In this document: positions 9,214 to 21,400 of the stretch, piece by piece
Layout of the letters: every line of letters starts with the position of its first letter
Numbering within the stretch: the stretch's first letter is position 1
Assembly: GCA_008704415.1 (NCBI GenBank)
Contig: VXIS01000363.1
Coordinates: 10,001 to 44,984 of the forward strand
Source: Sphaerosporella brunnea
Lineage: Eukaryota > Ascomycota > Pezizomycetes > Pezizales > Pyronemataceae
Direction of reading: 5' to 3'
Length of the DNA: 34,984 nucleotides
Program-made: the position numbers and the translations under genes
Notes under the pieces: model-generated
What the model was told of the DNA's origin: nothing
Seen by the model: the letters and a program-made list of their open reading frames with translations, nothing else
Database searches by the model: none

Positions 9214-10720
9214 TCACTGCCTCAAGCCATTCCCATTCCCATTGACATTACCATTGGTGCCATTCCCATTCGTAATCCCATTCACAGTATTCCTCCTCGT
9301 GTCAGCCCTCTTCCCCCGGTTCTTGCCCAGTATCGCGGCGAGCGCTTGCGGCAGCGGAACAGGATCGTAGAGCATTCCCTTCCCGTCGCCGGCGGGATTC
9401 CGCCGTCCGTAGACCCGCACCGCTTCCACGCCCAGCTGTCGCAGCTCTTTCACATCCACCGGCGGTGCACCGTTACCTTCGAGGTATATCACATGCGTGA
9501 CATAGCTCTTCAGCTCCCGCTCGTTCCTGCCCCCAAGACACCGCGCGATGGCGCGCACATAGTCTGTGGCCGTCATTCCCGCAGTCTCTCTATCGTGGGA
9601 TCCGTTCAGGAGTAGGATCTTGGGGACTGAGGCTGGCAGGTGGATATTCCTTAGTATCAAGATTGGGGCCAAACTATTCTTGTCCATCAGCCTTGCCTTG
9701 TCACTACAGAGAGGCCCGGAGGGGGGGGGGATACCTAGTATAAAGCGAGCCAATACTATACACCACCGCCTCCGCCGCAGCCAGGGAGGCCACAACCTTT
9801 GGATTCGCTGGCGGGCGGATCTCGTGGCCATAAGGGTTGATGTACCACACCCGCTCGATCCTGGCAGGCAAGGCCTGCTCCTCCGTCTTCGAGAACTCAA
9901 TATTCTGCATCCTCAGCTCTCGCAGGGATCCAGGAAGATTTGCATCCTCCTCCTGGTCCTCCACCACTTCCTCCTCCTCCAACACGCCAACCTCCGTCGG
10001 CGGCGGCGACGGCGGCGACGGATGCGAAATCTGGTTTTGGCCCGTAATGACCTCGCCGCTTTCCAGCCCCGCCGCAATGTGGTGCGTATGCATCGAGTTG
10101 ATAGCCGGCAGCACCTGGATATTATCCGGCACCCCCGTGATGCTGCGGAACAGATATATTGCGCTCTCGAAGCTGCCAAAGAAGACGCGCGCGCCCGTCA
10201 GGAAGAGGTTGCCGGTCGACGCCGAGAGGAAGTTGAAGGCCGACCCGGGACGCTGGCGCTTGATGAGCTCGAGGTTCAGCAGGTTGAAGAAGCTGCGTAT
10301 CAGCTCCCGCTTCTCCGACGAGATCCCGGCCCACAGGGGATGCGTGCCCTCGACTAGCTCTAGCCATTCCGTGCGTGACGAGAGCCGGTGGTTCAGGAGG
10401 TGCTTGACCGCAAGGTCTGCCGTGTCGTCCGGGACCAAGCGGATCAGACGGCCTTTCATCACATACACATAAGTTAGTGAATTCTTAGCTTTTTTTTTCT
10501 TTCCACAGCTGGGGAGAGGGAGAGACAAACTGCGAACATCGCCGATTCCCGGGCCTCCAAACACCCTCAATATCTCAGAGGTGCTCCCGCCGTTATCGGA
10601 GATTGGCAGAATAAAATCTAGCCCCCGCTCCCCGCTGCTGCACAGTGTGGTGAAGACCTCGATGAGGTTGTTGGCAGCGCTGCCGCCGCTAAGGACTACT
10701 AGGCGCTTGCGCGTGCTCAT
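9214..10720 (-). CDS. UPF0052/CofD-like (YvcK-related) protein
   Basis: Three exons read from the minus strand: 10720-10531, 10452-9735 and 9673-9214 (455 aa, phases consistent; introns of 78 and 61 nt). The start is ATG 10720, giving STRKRLVVLSGGSAANNL. This GGSAANNL glycine-rich nucleotide-binding motif, followed by LPISDNGGSTSEILR, GGPGIGDVRSRLIRLVPD and ASTGNLFLTGAR, is diagnostic of the UPF0052/CofD superfamily. Bacterial CofD transfers 2-phospho-L-lactate in coenzyme F420 synthesis and YvcK binds nucleotide sugars. The fungal members have no established reaction, so I leave the function open. A glutamate-rich insert (VLEEEEVVEDQEEDAN) lies mid-protein, and the C-terminus is an Asn/Gly repeat (NGNG type). 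The first donor is GTTTGT, and the second intron starts with a C run. The protein is probably cytoplasmic; no signal peptide is seen. Confidence 0.9.
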
Positions 10721-11266
10721 GTCAGCGGTTGAGATGAGGGAGATTGGAGATTGCAAAGAAAGGATTCAGAAGGTGAGATGCTCTATGTACGGATTCTTTT
10801 CCGCACGAAGGCTATCTTGGCTATATCTATGTTCTACTTACAGTGCGCAGTTCGGGAGTTGGACTTGACAGATAGCTTCTAGACTACTGCCTGCTTGGGT
10901 TCCCGCAAGGTCCCGGCATGCGGGGTGGTCGAACCCCGGGATTGCGGGAGACGTTGCTGCTATCTCGCATCGATGCGGTAGGGACTTAAGTACCTACCTG
11001 GCAGGTACAGCACGTGGGAACGGTCGGATGGAATTCTTCCCGGGGTCCACCTCCCCAAGGGATTTTGTGGCTCGATTTGGGACTGCACGCAACGAGACAT
11101 GGATACATAAGAAAACATCTTCTGCCATCTGCCAACCCAGCTGCAATTCATGTATTACTGCTAATATCCCAAACGCCTAAAATTGAAAATTGCGCATTCT
11201 CATCGGACAAAACAAAGGAATGGCACCATTAGAAAAGACCATGAGGGGTATCCAAAACGAGTGAGC
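10721..11266. other. Intergenic region with a nested inverted repeat
   Basis: This 546-bp region lies between the UPF0052 start and the SEC10 3' end. At 10901-10916 and 10935-10949 there are complementary arms (TCCCGCAAggTCCCGG against CCCGGGATTGCGGGA), with an inner GGGGT/ACCCC hairpin. It sits about 180-230 bp upstream of the UPF0052 start codon and could be a regulatory site. I see nothing else here. Confidence 0.45.
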
Positions 11267-14049
11267 TCATTCGCTCATGAGCTGCTGAAAGTTAGCTACT
11301 ATAAAAAAATAGTTCCAAAATAGGGGTGCTTACTATCTTCTCGATGCCAACGGAAGAATAGTCATCTCTCTTCATCAAATAAGGCTTTAGGACGTTTGGC
11401 TTGACTCTGGCAAGAACGCCGTCACGCATCCTGTCCTTCAACGCCGCTGGCCCCACAACGAAGAGATTTCCAATTTCGTGCAACAGTTCAAAGCTGTCCT
11501 TGAGGTTGGCGACGCCCCACCTGTCCACAATCTCACGATACTTGGTGATATCCCTGGACAAAGATTGTTAGTGCAGCCATTGCCTGCAAGATTGGATGGA
11601 CATACTTGGACAGCATAATGGCTCCGGCCTGGTTGACTTGGAATTTTTTCAGATGCTCAAGCAAGAGCCCTCGGAACCCGGCGCCAATCTCTTCCAAGAA
11701 CCCATCAAGGTTGGCACCGTCCAAAGCCTCCGTGGCAACGGCATGGACTTTCTGGAGAAAAGCGCATACAGAAAGACAGGTCGGGGTTTGTAGAGTAGTC
11801 AAGCTGACCTCGTCATCCTTGGGCCTGTAGTCCTGTTTCTTCTGTTTGGCGAGCAGCGAGGCAATATAGGCTACGACAACTGTTGTATATTAGTCTCAAT
11901 ATCGTGGCAGACGAAAACGGAAACTGACCATTGACAGTTTTCTGGATTATGTTGTTGATCTTTTGCTCTAAAGTAACCAACGTAGTAGTAGACAATTTCA
12001 CCATCTCTCTGCGGGTAGTCAAGGAGGTTTGTGAGAGAGGTATCAACGCAGTGTTGATGAATGAGAACATCAGATGCATGATCTTGGTGGCTGGCTTGAT
12101 TTCCAACACATGGCTGAGGTCTGGTTCTGTTTTGGTCTGCTGCTCAGCAACATCCAGCGCACTGCGAACTGTTAACTGCTGCGCAGACCCAATCTCATAG
12201 GGTTTACTCACGCGTCCAGTGCAACATCAAGATACATCGTGCGCATGTGCTCAATGAGTACATTTAGCAAAGCCGAGACATCCTTCGGAGTATCTGCAGC
12301 CGAGCTCAACTCGATGCTCCTACCCACAGCTTCGGCCAACCACTTCAAAATCCGCTTGGCAAAGTCAACATTCAACTGTCCATCAATCTCCGTTACAACG
12401 ACGTCGGACAAGTGAGCGTCTCCGGAGGGCTTTCGGTCCAGGCCGATGATTCGACTAAGGGCACCATTCTGCGACTTCGCAAGATCGCTCTCCAGCACCT
12501 TTTCGATAGCCCGTTCCCTGGATTTCTTCAACCGATCAAACACGCCAAGGTTTTGGTTCTTCTTCCTTTGATCATGGAAAATGCTGAATTTAAGAAGGAG
12601 CCCGCTGCACAGCTGCTCCAAGCTCTCCTTCTCCTTCTCCATGTATCCTCGATCTTGGAGATACGGAACAAACAGCTCCTCAACGTTCTGGTCGACAACC
12701 ATAGTAGTGGATGAAGATAATGGTCCAGGGTACTCTGTGAGTCCGTGAGACTTGAGGTCATCGGCTAAATTGATCACCGCAGTTCGGGCAGCTTGAAGAG
12801 TCCGCAAGAACGCAAGCGGAGACAATGTCGCCGTTTTATCAAGGACCATTTCAAGCCTCTGCTGCAACGACTGCTGGAAGACACGCTGAAGGAAGGTGCC
12901 CAAGACTTGCTCTGGATATGGGAAGACTTCTTTGATGGTCTTGGACTCCACCTTGAGAACGTCTCGGATCTCGTTAATCAGGGACAACAAGCTCGGCTCG
13001 AGACCTGGAGGACTCTCGTCGGGATCGGATAGCTTTTCCTCTCTTAATATCACAAGTTATTCCCGCTTCCGGTAAAAAGCCCAGGAAATATTGGCTTACA
13101 TCGAATGCTCGAGAGTTACATCACCGGCATTGATCTTCCCGGTGGCGATGAAGAAGTCCATTTGGTTCAAAAAGTTGCTAACGACGGAAGCTCCGCCATT
13201 GAAATCATGCAAAACTTTGGCACATCCCTTCACGAAGCATCAGCATGTACTGGTAAGAGCTGAAGCGCAGTCATTACCTTCATGGAGTCTATCTTGAACC
13301 TCCGATACGCATCGTCGAACTGCTTCAGCAGGTCTTGCTCCAGGCTTTCAGAGAATGATTCTATCAATGCCTTTGTTTTGGACGTCGATCCGTTGCCTTC
13401 ACTCCTATTGACGATCAAGCTCAACTGCCTGCTGACAACAGCGCATCTAATGCTATCCTCGATCCGCCCGGTTTTTCGAAGTCTCTCCAGTCGTCCAGTT
13501 TCACCTCTGTTAAATTCAGTGAAACATTGTATCAGGAACCGGGCATCCTCGGCCCTTTGCCGCTGTTTATCGAGTTGTTCGAGTTGACCACCGATCCGTA
13601 CCGCAACTCCCCCGCCATCCGTAATACTGCTATCAAGCCGATGAAATTCTGCAAGGGTGGAATTGAACTTTTCGCCTAGACGGTCTAAGGTGCGCGTGTG
13701 TTCAATTTCGGCGCGTCTAACACCCTCCTTAAGCTCCGACTCCTTTTCAGAAAGCGTTTCATCGAGCTCTTTCAAGCGGTCAAGGGCGGCCTCGAACGTT
13801 CTGATGTATGGTTTGGGATCAAATGCATTGTTTCCTAGTCCTGATCGACGACTGGCAGGTATACTACTGTCCGTCAGTCCTTCTATGAAGTCTTTAACGA
13901 TGAAGTCCTTGCTCTGCAGAGCTGAATGTTAGCCCCGAATCGCTAGGAACAGCGGCCATTGGATATGGAGTAGCTACCGAGAACTCCTCCAGGGAGAAGC
14001 TATTGGCTTTAGGGAAGATCGAACGAGCTGATTCCGGGCCGGTCACCAT
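11267..14049 (-). CDS. SEC10: Exocyst complex component Sec10
   Basis: Sec10 is one of eight exocyst subunits that tether secretory vesicles at sites of polarised growth. Exons from the minus strand: 14049-13978, 13913-13278, 13227-13100, 13042-12212, 12161-11929, 11870-11606, 11553-11334 and 11284-11267. Start MVTGPESARSIFPKANSFSLEEFS, joined to SKDFIVKDFIEGL; an N-terminal coiled coil (KELDETLSEKESELKEG); then the helical Sec10 body (KVLHDFNGGASVVSNFLNQM, SFINTALIPLSQ, DITKYREIVDRW) and the conserved end LKPYLMKRDDYSSVGIEKI. Introns are 49-64 nt. The last intron is my preference because it has donor GTAAGC, branch GCTAAC and acceptor TTTCAG. If it is retained, the frame stops at 11292 with an odd tail (VSTPILELFFYSS). 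About 800 aa, normal for the family. No damage seen. Confidence 0.93.
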
Positions 14050-14524
14050 GCTGGAAGAGATAGTGGGGGTTACAAGGGAGCTCGAGGCAGGGAGAGCTCC
14101 TGTTCAGGGTAACCAGCCTTTGAGTTAGTTACTAAGCAGGTTGTGGTTAGGGTTCGGCATCACACATCAAAACTCGTTGCACCAAGCTGAAGAATATGAG
14201 AACCTTGATCGGCGAACAAGGAAGCATTACATAGCTTTGGTTTATCACCAGCGGCAAGGAAGACTAATTGGTATCCCTACATAAGCTGTTTGGAGGTAAT
14301 GTGAAATGCAAAGCTACACACTTATTATCCCAAGAAAACTGAGCAAAGACCAACGCCGTGATTTCACAACCCAACTCTAAAGGAAAACCTGCGCCTTCTA
14401 TGCGCTCGCTTCATGGCTCAAGTACCACACCCAAAGCGCTCATGGAAAAAATGTTCAACAAGGTATTGCAATATTGGTCGGCATTCATATTGTCCGTATT
14501 GCAGGTTCAGATGGACGTGAGCTA
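14050..14524. other. Intergenic region between SEC10 and the E2 gene
   Basis: This 475-bp region holds the SEC10 promoter side and the 3' end of the double-UBC gene, both on the minus strand. I recognise no element or small gene in it. Confidence 0.5.
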
Positions 14525-16492
14525 CTATGCATACTCCATAGAGGCCTGCACGGACCTAGAGGGTACTATTATTAGCATCACCAGTGAATTTTGAGGGGCA
14601 GAAGGGGCAGAGGGAGCAGCCGTACCTTCGAAGCTTTCTATTATATTCCCGGCGCTGCTCCAGTGTTCCCCAGTAAAGCTTGGACGCTTCCGCATTGACT
14701 TGAGTACGGGGATCGTAGGGCGCATTTTCCTCTTGCATCAGGTTGATGATGGCATCAATATGTGATCTGCCTTCATCGGGCTTGGCTGCTACGTAGCAAG
14801 GAATACCGTCCTCTACAAAGCTCTGGATTAGTAAACGTCCCACAAAGTCTAGCGGATCACTTACTTGTGACTCTGTAATGGTAGAATGGAGTCAAGAACT
14901 TCGCTCGTGGCTGCTCGGTAGGGAATCGAGGGCTGAATGCAAGCTCTATATTGAAAAGTCCTCCGTCGAGATTGGTCATTGGTCGACCAAAGTATGTCTG
15001 GTAAAGGATTATTGATTAACATACTACCCTTTGGCAGAGCAAAAAAGGCGACAATACTCACCACCCGCCAAACGAAAGGGTTTTTGTCGACAAGCTCGAT
15101 ATCCAGAGTGACGGAGTCGCTTCGCTTGTAGTACTCGACAGTCTGCTCATACTGCCGCTGCAGGTTGGCTGCCACGCCACTCTCTCTCTGAGCCAGGACC
15201 CGTCCTTCCGCAGCCCAGCCCGCGGTTTCAACATCCAGTCTCTCGCGCACAAATTTGATTCTCCGCTCCAACTCCCCGTAGAGGAATTTTCCTTCCAGCG
15301 CATTTCCAGAGTGTTCAAATGGCATCCTCACGAACTGCTGGCCCTCGGTAACTTTGTTACGCTCAGCCTCGATCGAAGTCAGATACAAGTCGTAATACCA
15401 CATGAAACGGCGTTTGCAGAGGTCTTTGAAGGGTTCGAACGACACGGCGCCCTCTAATTCCACAAGAGGAGTATCGGCTTCATCGGATACATCGGGGTCC
15501 GGGGGTGCAGGCGCAGGCTGCACAGTTCCATCCGCATTGATCGACAAATACTCTTCCAGTCTGGAGATGATGGATATTCTCAGGGTTTCGTGACGAATCT
15601 AAACGGAGAACCACAATCAGTCCATCCTGTAAAAATGAGAGCAGTGTAGATGCAACAAACCTTGAGAACGTAGGCCTTCATGTTTTGCTTATCATGCTCC
15701 TGAGTCGCATTTTCAAAACCAGGTTCATTTTCGTATGGATTTGATGACATCAAGCTCTGTATGGAAATCAAGATCGATTCCAGTCCTTGCGCTGACGACC
15801 ATTCTTCACTACGTTCACCTCTCCATGTTCTGGATCCAGCGTAGATGTCAGAATCTGGGCCTAACAGCTTGTGTGTATTCATCTTACCCGAGAATTGACC
15901 TGAGAGAAGAACCAATTAGCTTTTGAGCTGCATAATTCAAGAGGAAATGATTCGTCGTACAAGCAGACTTTGCCCCCAGCGTAGATGTTAGGGTTGAATC
16001 GAGCTCGTCCTGAATTGGTCGTAAGAGCGTTCACAGCCGGTGCTTTGGCGGGATAGTCTAGGAAACGTAAGACAACAGTCACGCGATGTATGATGCACGG
16101 CGGCAACAAGCGACGAACCTCGTCCGAACTTCAGAGAAAACTGGTAGCAGGTAATATCAGCAGCCGAACAGGGAAGTGAAGCTTGCGGGAAAGTACCTCG
16201 AAAAATCCAAATTCGTAGGGAGTGTCGGGCGGTCCGAGGATAATTGCACGCACGCTTCTCACGTCGACATCTCGACAAGCTACGGCGATTGCTACAGCAA
16301 ACGGACTCGTCAGACGGAGTCAAGAGACGACTTAAGGAACAGAAGGACTTACAAAGATCACTCGATTTGTTTATCTCGCTGAGCTCCTGTGGGGAGGGAT
16401 GAGCGGAGAATTCATTGAGCGAGCAAAGCCGAGCTGAACAAGGCGGGGGAGGGGCAACTGACCCTGGTGAGGCGGATGACTGACTGATTCAT
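14525..16492 (-). CDS. Double-UBC ubiquitin-conjugating enzyme E2 (UBE2Z/BIRC6-type first domain)
   Basis: E2 enzymes carry activated ubiquitin on a cysteine. I assemble eleven exons on the minus strand: 16492-16463, 16386-16353, 16291-16197, 16140-16119, 16057-15961, 15899-15888, 15829-15661, 15598-15062, 14997-14865, 14812-14626 and 14555-14525 (448 aa, all phases agree). The first UBC domain (about residues 20-150) has [26 protein letters not shown], then [19 protein letters not shown]. Cys92 is the expected catalytic residue; Asn-Pro-Asn replaces the usual His-Pro-Asn, as in UBE2Z/BIRC6-type enzymes. [25 protein letters not shown] follows. A linker leads to a second UBC-like fold ([34 protein letters not shown]) and the end [10 protein letters not shown] 12-nt microexon lies directly after the cysteine codon's exon. 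Substrates are unknown. Confidence 0.92.
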
Positions 16493-18486
16493 TTTCGGAA
16501 CTTTGGTGGGGAAAGGGGATTTAGAGAGCGGTAGGGGGGGGGGGGGGTTGAACGGGGGTATCGACGTTTGTAAATGGAGTGCGAGCTCTAGGAAACGGCA
16601 GAAGACACAGCAAACAAGCTCTTACAGCTTCTCGCGGTTTAGTGAGGTGGTAGGGTAGAAGTGTGGTTGCGGCTGAAGCTTCAACAACGGTGGGTTCTGG
16701 TCCGCACACACTTTTTAAAGTTCGTGTACCTGTGGGGACCACAATATGAATGAGAGGGGATTAAAAGGTGCGCACGTAGGGAATGGCGACGAAGAAAACG
16801 TGTAGAAAGCCCTTTGAATCCGAATCCTTTCATCACATGCATTTGAGTTGAGTGGCCTCTTTCACTCGAGGCATCGAATGCCTGGGCAGAGGCACGTTCA
16901 TGTCGTGAGAAGCCTTGACCGTGCACGGCCATGACTTGATAAAAGTCAAGCTTTCCAGACAAGGTAGAGTAAGTACATGTACTTATCTACTTATGTCCAG
17001 CACGCTGAGTTTTGTTGTGTTGCCCTCTCTCTCGCTTTTGACACGACATATATAAAGTGTACCTATCCCCTCAATCGTAGGGTTTCGGCCACTATGGTGG
17101 CCGAAGCTTTGGAAGCGATCATCCAACCCGTTCCACCAATGGAACTGTGGCTTCTCAGCATCAGCACAAGTCGTAACAATCGTCTTTGATTCAAAGATTC
17201 AACACTTGAAACCTTTGATTGAATACATGTAGTTATGGCGTGGTATCCAGGTAAGTAGCTATCCGTCGGCTACTGTATATTGTGCTTACATAATCCCTAC
17301 ACTCTGCATGAATTACTCAAGGTAATACTCTACTCTCTGCTTCAGAGGCATCTGAATGTAATAACGCGAGCAGATTGTCATCACCATCATATCATCTCTT
17401 GCCCAAAGTGGCCCGTTCACAGTGTTTCAATTTAGCCTGCGAGCTACCAAGGACTCTAATATTAATGTTATAGCTCCCTCCTCAGCTCGGGGAGACACTC
17501 TGGTCCCTGAAAACCGCAGAGTAGGTACAATGCATTCCGAGGAGTTCTCCCGCCAGCTCTCTATGCCGCTGATCGATGCATCTGCTACGTTCCACGTCTT
17601 GCCCGTTAGTTGACCGCGCCTCTGGCGAAGCTGCCCCTGTGTTTGATGGTGATGCTGGAGGTTGATTGAACTGTCAGTGCTAAGCGAGGCTCGCTCGCCG
17701 AAGTTCCTCGGTCAGTGTGGTTGTTAGCTTCATCTCCAGCACTCTCTCTGTATGGAGCAGCAGCGCACTTGAAGCAATACCCACCACAAACGTAGCAGAG
17801 AGAGAGAGCCAGCGGGGGGAATAGAGAGCTGTCTCATGTCCCTGAGAGCGGCACAAATTCTTTCCCCTTTTCTGTTTTTGTTTTCGTCGAGCCTTCATCG
17901 TCGAAATTGTCGAAGGTGAATTCAGTTTGGAAAAGCAATAATAATAAAAAAAAACCCCCAGCTGAGCTCAGGTGCCCTCCCCCCCCCGCTTGTGTACATA
18001 GTTGCTATCTGCTGTCGTGGAGTGCTACTACCTACTTCTCGACCACTACGCTTCAACTACCTCCTGCTACTCATACCCTGGCTCTCTCTCCACCCCTTTC
18101 TCTAGACGATTCCCACCTCCAAAGAGCTGGGGTGCAACGCGGGTACATCGCCCATCCGCTTTCTCGAGTGCTACGTTTGGCGGTATTCTCTCAAAAACCC
18201 CCTCTTCCCGCCAGTCGCTACGTACCCGGTTTGTGGAGAGGAAAACGCCTCCCTGCTGCGTGTGAAGTGCTACATCTAAGCATCAACCCAGCGCCGAAGC
18301 AACAGCGAAAGAACCTCCCCCCCTCCCCCATTAACCACTTTATAGTCCGTCCAACCCCTTCACGTCACAATACCACAACGTTCGTCCGTACCTGACCTCC
18401 GACCCTGACGCCACACACAATAACCTTGCCTTTTGACTGGAGCCAAATACCGCAGCGGCCAACAAGAAGCGGTTCGGCAGCGTCAC
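16493..18486. other. Long divergent intergenic region (E2 gene / LRG1 promoters)
   Basis: About 2 kb separates two divergently transcribed genes. It holds a 14-G run near 16538-16550, a palindrome TAAGTACATGTACTTA at about 16971-16986, a TATATAAA near 17050 and a perfect hairpin at 17084-17105. C/T-rich sequence from about 17950 looks like the LRG1 leader. The longest open frames in the leader look like chance. I see no certain gene. Confidence 0.5.
17084..17105. promoter_or_regulatory. Perfect 9-bp-arm inverted repeat
   Basis: TTCGGCCAC, a four-base TATG loop, then GTGGCCGAA. The arms match exactly. It lies about 35 bp after a TATATAAA box in the LRG1/E2 divergent region. It could be a dimeric transcription-factor site or a hairpin in a transcript. 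The function is unknown. Confidence 0.35.
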
Positions 18487-21400
18487 ATGTCTCCTCCGTC
18501 TGATGGGCATCAGCCTCAAGACCCCCGGCGTCCACAACAGCTCTCAATAGCCCCAAATGAATTAACAGTTCCTAAACAGCGGCAACGGAGTCTCTCGCCG
18601 GGCGACCGCACACCAACTGGGCCCCCATCACCTGGTCTGGTGCCTGTTGGAGGAGGATTGGGGGTAGGTGGGGTTGGCGGTGATGCTTCTGGTTCCATCC
18701 GGCGAAGTGGGAGTGGGGCAGGTCATCCAGCGACATCTCCTAAACAGACACGAACATGCCAGAAATGTCAGGCTCCTCTAACGGGACAGTTCGTCAGGGC
18801 CTTGGGCGGTACCTTTCATCTGGATTGCTTCAAATGCAGGGTACAACACCACCTCTCTTTTGCCCTAAGGAGACTCATGCTTACACCTTAATCCTAGGAC
18901 TGCGGTGCCATAGTAGCCTCCAAGTTCTTCCCCGTGGAAGATGAGAGTGGTAACGGCAGCCAATACCCTTTATGCGAGAAGGACTATTTCCGGCGACTGG
19001 ATCTCTTGTGTCACGACTGCGGGGAGGCTCTACGAGGGTCGTACATCACGGCGCTGGACCGCAAATACCACATCGAGCACTTCACTTGTTGCGTCTGTCC
19101 GACGGTCTTCGGACCACAGGATTCATATTATGAACACGATGGGAAGGTTTATTGTCATTACCATTACTCGACTCAATTCGCTCAGAAGTGCAACGGTTGC
19201 CAGACGGCAATATTGAAGCAATTCGTAGAAATATACAGAAACGGCCAAAACCAACACTGGCATCCTGAATGTTACATGATCCATAAGGTGCCCCACTCCT
19301 CTGGAACGCTGTAGTGCGCGCTTCGAAGTAGAAAACCGAATGTTTCGGCTGACAGCGATGTAGTTTTGGAACGTGCGACTTGCGCCTCCCACACCTCCGA
19401 AATCAGAAGCAGAAGAAGTCATTGAGGCTCCCTCTGACAGCAGGCGATCTATGATCAGAGAGGCGGAGGAACAAATGGAGCAGAAAGTGTATCGGATTTG
19501 GAGCGTTCTGTCAACATTCGAAGAATCATCCGCAGCATGTATAAGCGATATGCTGCTACACGTTTCGAATGGTGCCTACATTGATGGTGTCTTTGTGGCT
19601 GAGAAGTTCATATGGCACGTCGAGATATTATTTGGGTGCACAGATAATCTGGACGCTCGATTGGCAAAAGTTGCACCTAAAGGTATGGGCAATTCGTGCA
19701 CTTTTATGAACATGGTTCTAAGAAGGTTCCAGGTCTTTCGTACACCCGAGAAGCAAAATTACTTTGCAAAAAAATCGTTGCATTCTTCAGCTTGCTTTCG
19801 AAGACACAGGAAACCGGCGTTAAGAAACTTGGAGTCACGCAAGAGTTACTGTCCCTGGTGACAGGTCTAGCCCATTATCTGAAACTTTTGATACGGATAA
19901 GCCTGCAGGGTGCTTTGCGATTGGTATTCCCTTCAGTATGCCCGCTTTTTCTGCAATAAACTTACCTTGCACATTCAGGAGCGGGACCATGACAATGCTG
20001 AGGCACTTGAGTTATTCCTGGAGGAACTTTCCAATCTAGAAGCAGCCCGAGATGCCAAGCAATCACTGGAAACCACCCAAGGACTGTCTCAGAATCTGGC
20101 CGATTCGCATTCTGACCTATGTGCCAAATGCCGGTTGACCATCGAAGACGAATGCATTACCTTTGAGGAAAATCGATGGCACCTTCACTGCTTGATGTGC
20201 TCGAGTTGCAACCGTGAGTTGAAGGGTTCGCTCGCTGATGCAATGTGGGCGCCCCAAGAGCGCGGCCGTGTAGTCTGTCGCAATTGCGCATCAACAGGGC
20301 ACCCAGATGCGAAGGATGGTTTCCAACATATCTCTCGACTGAAGCAATACATTTTCCTTCTCCGGGTTGCGCTTGCTCGGTTACTTGTGATGTTGCGACA
20401 AGGCGGAACGATTCCACACACGTCGGGTGAGTCTATCACCGCAGTTGGATACCAGCACTCCACTCATGGGATTCAAGATGATCCAAATCTGCAAAACTAC
20501 GACTCCTCGGGAGGCCATAAGGTTGGAGGGGAGCCACCTTTGCTGCGTTCGGAATCCAGGTCGAAATCATACGGCGGGGAGCGTTCGGAGGCATACACAA
20601 ACACAGTCAACGACATTCGAAGGCTGCGCTCCACTCGGCTAGACAAGCAGCTTGGAGGCAGCTCGGCTCGGAAAGCTCGCCAGTCACGGATCATCGAGGC
20701 GCCTCAGGCAGACAGTGTGCGTCCTGGCTCTTCCGAAGGGCAGCCACGTGATAACAGACGGGAAACCGGACAGTTCAGAATCATCGAGGACAACCTTGCA
20801 TCGGATAATGTGATCGAACGCTCTTTTGGCGACGAGAAGGCACTGCTCTTGGATGACATTCCGCGAATAGTAGCCGCGGAACAAGCTCGGGAGCAACGCC
20901 CTAACGCTTACAAACATCAGAGGCCTCATCATTATACGGGTTCATCCTCTGTCCAGCCTCGTTTAGTGAACGGACACCAAAGAGAAATTTCTGCAACCAG
21001 ACCACGAGATGGACCGCCCATAGATACTGCGCCGCTACCACTGCGCAAACGGTATTTCTCAGAACTGACCGCTCTCGACTCCTTCATTGTGCGGCACCTT
21101 GCTGTTTTGAATATGGAACCCTTGGTTCAGGGTCACTTCAACCTTGAGGAGCTATTGGGTCTCATTGAAACCAACAAGAAGACGTTTTGGGGAAAGTTTG
21201 GTAAGGCATTTCAACAGAAAGACAACAAGAAAGTTACCAAGAAGAAGGGTTTGTTTTCCGTCGTACAAGCCGTTGCCAGAATTATGGAGCTCACAATTCA
21301 ATTTAGGTGTCTTCGGAATCCCTCTGGAGGTTATGATCGAACGGGACGGTGCCGAATCAGGTTTAGGAGTTGGTCCAGGTAACCTGCGCATTCCACAGTT

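Noticed and set aside
9566..10472. Long plus-strand open frames over the UPF0052 gene
   Set aside because: They are antisense shadows; the minus strand has the GGSAANNL and GGPGIGDVR motifs and matching splice phases.
10901..10949. tRNA-like pairing (TCCCGCAA with TTGCGGGA, GGTCGAAC inside)
   Set aside because: The span is only 49 nt, there is no D-arm, A box or anticodon arm, and the inner loop is not a canonical T-loop. I keep it only as an inverted repeat.
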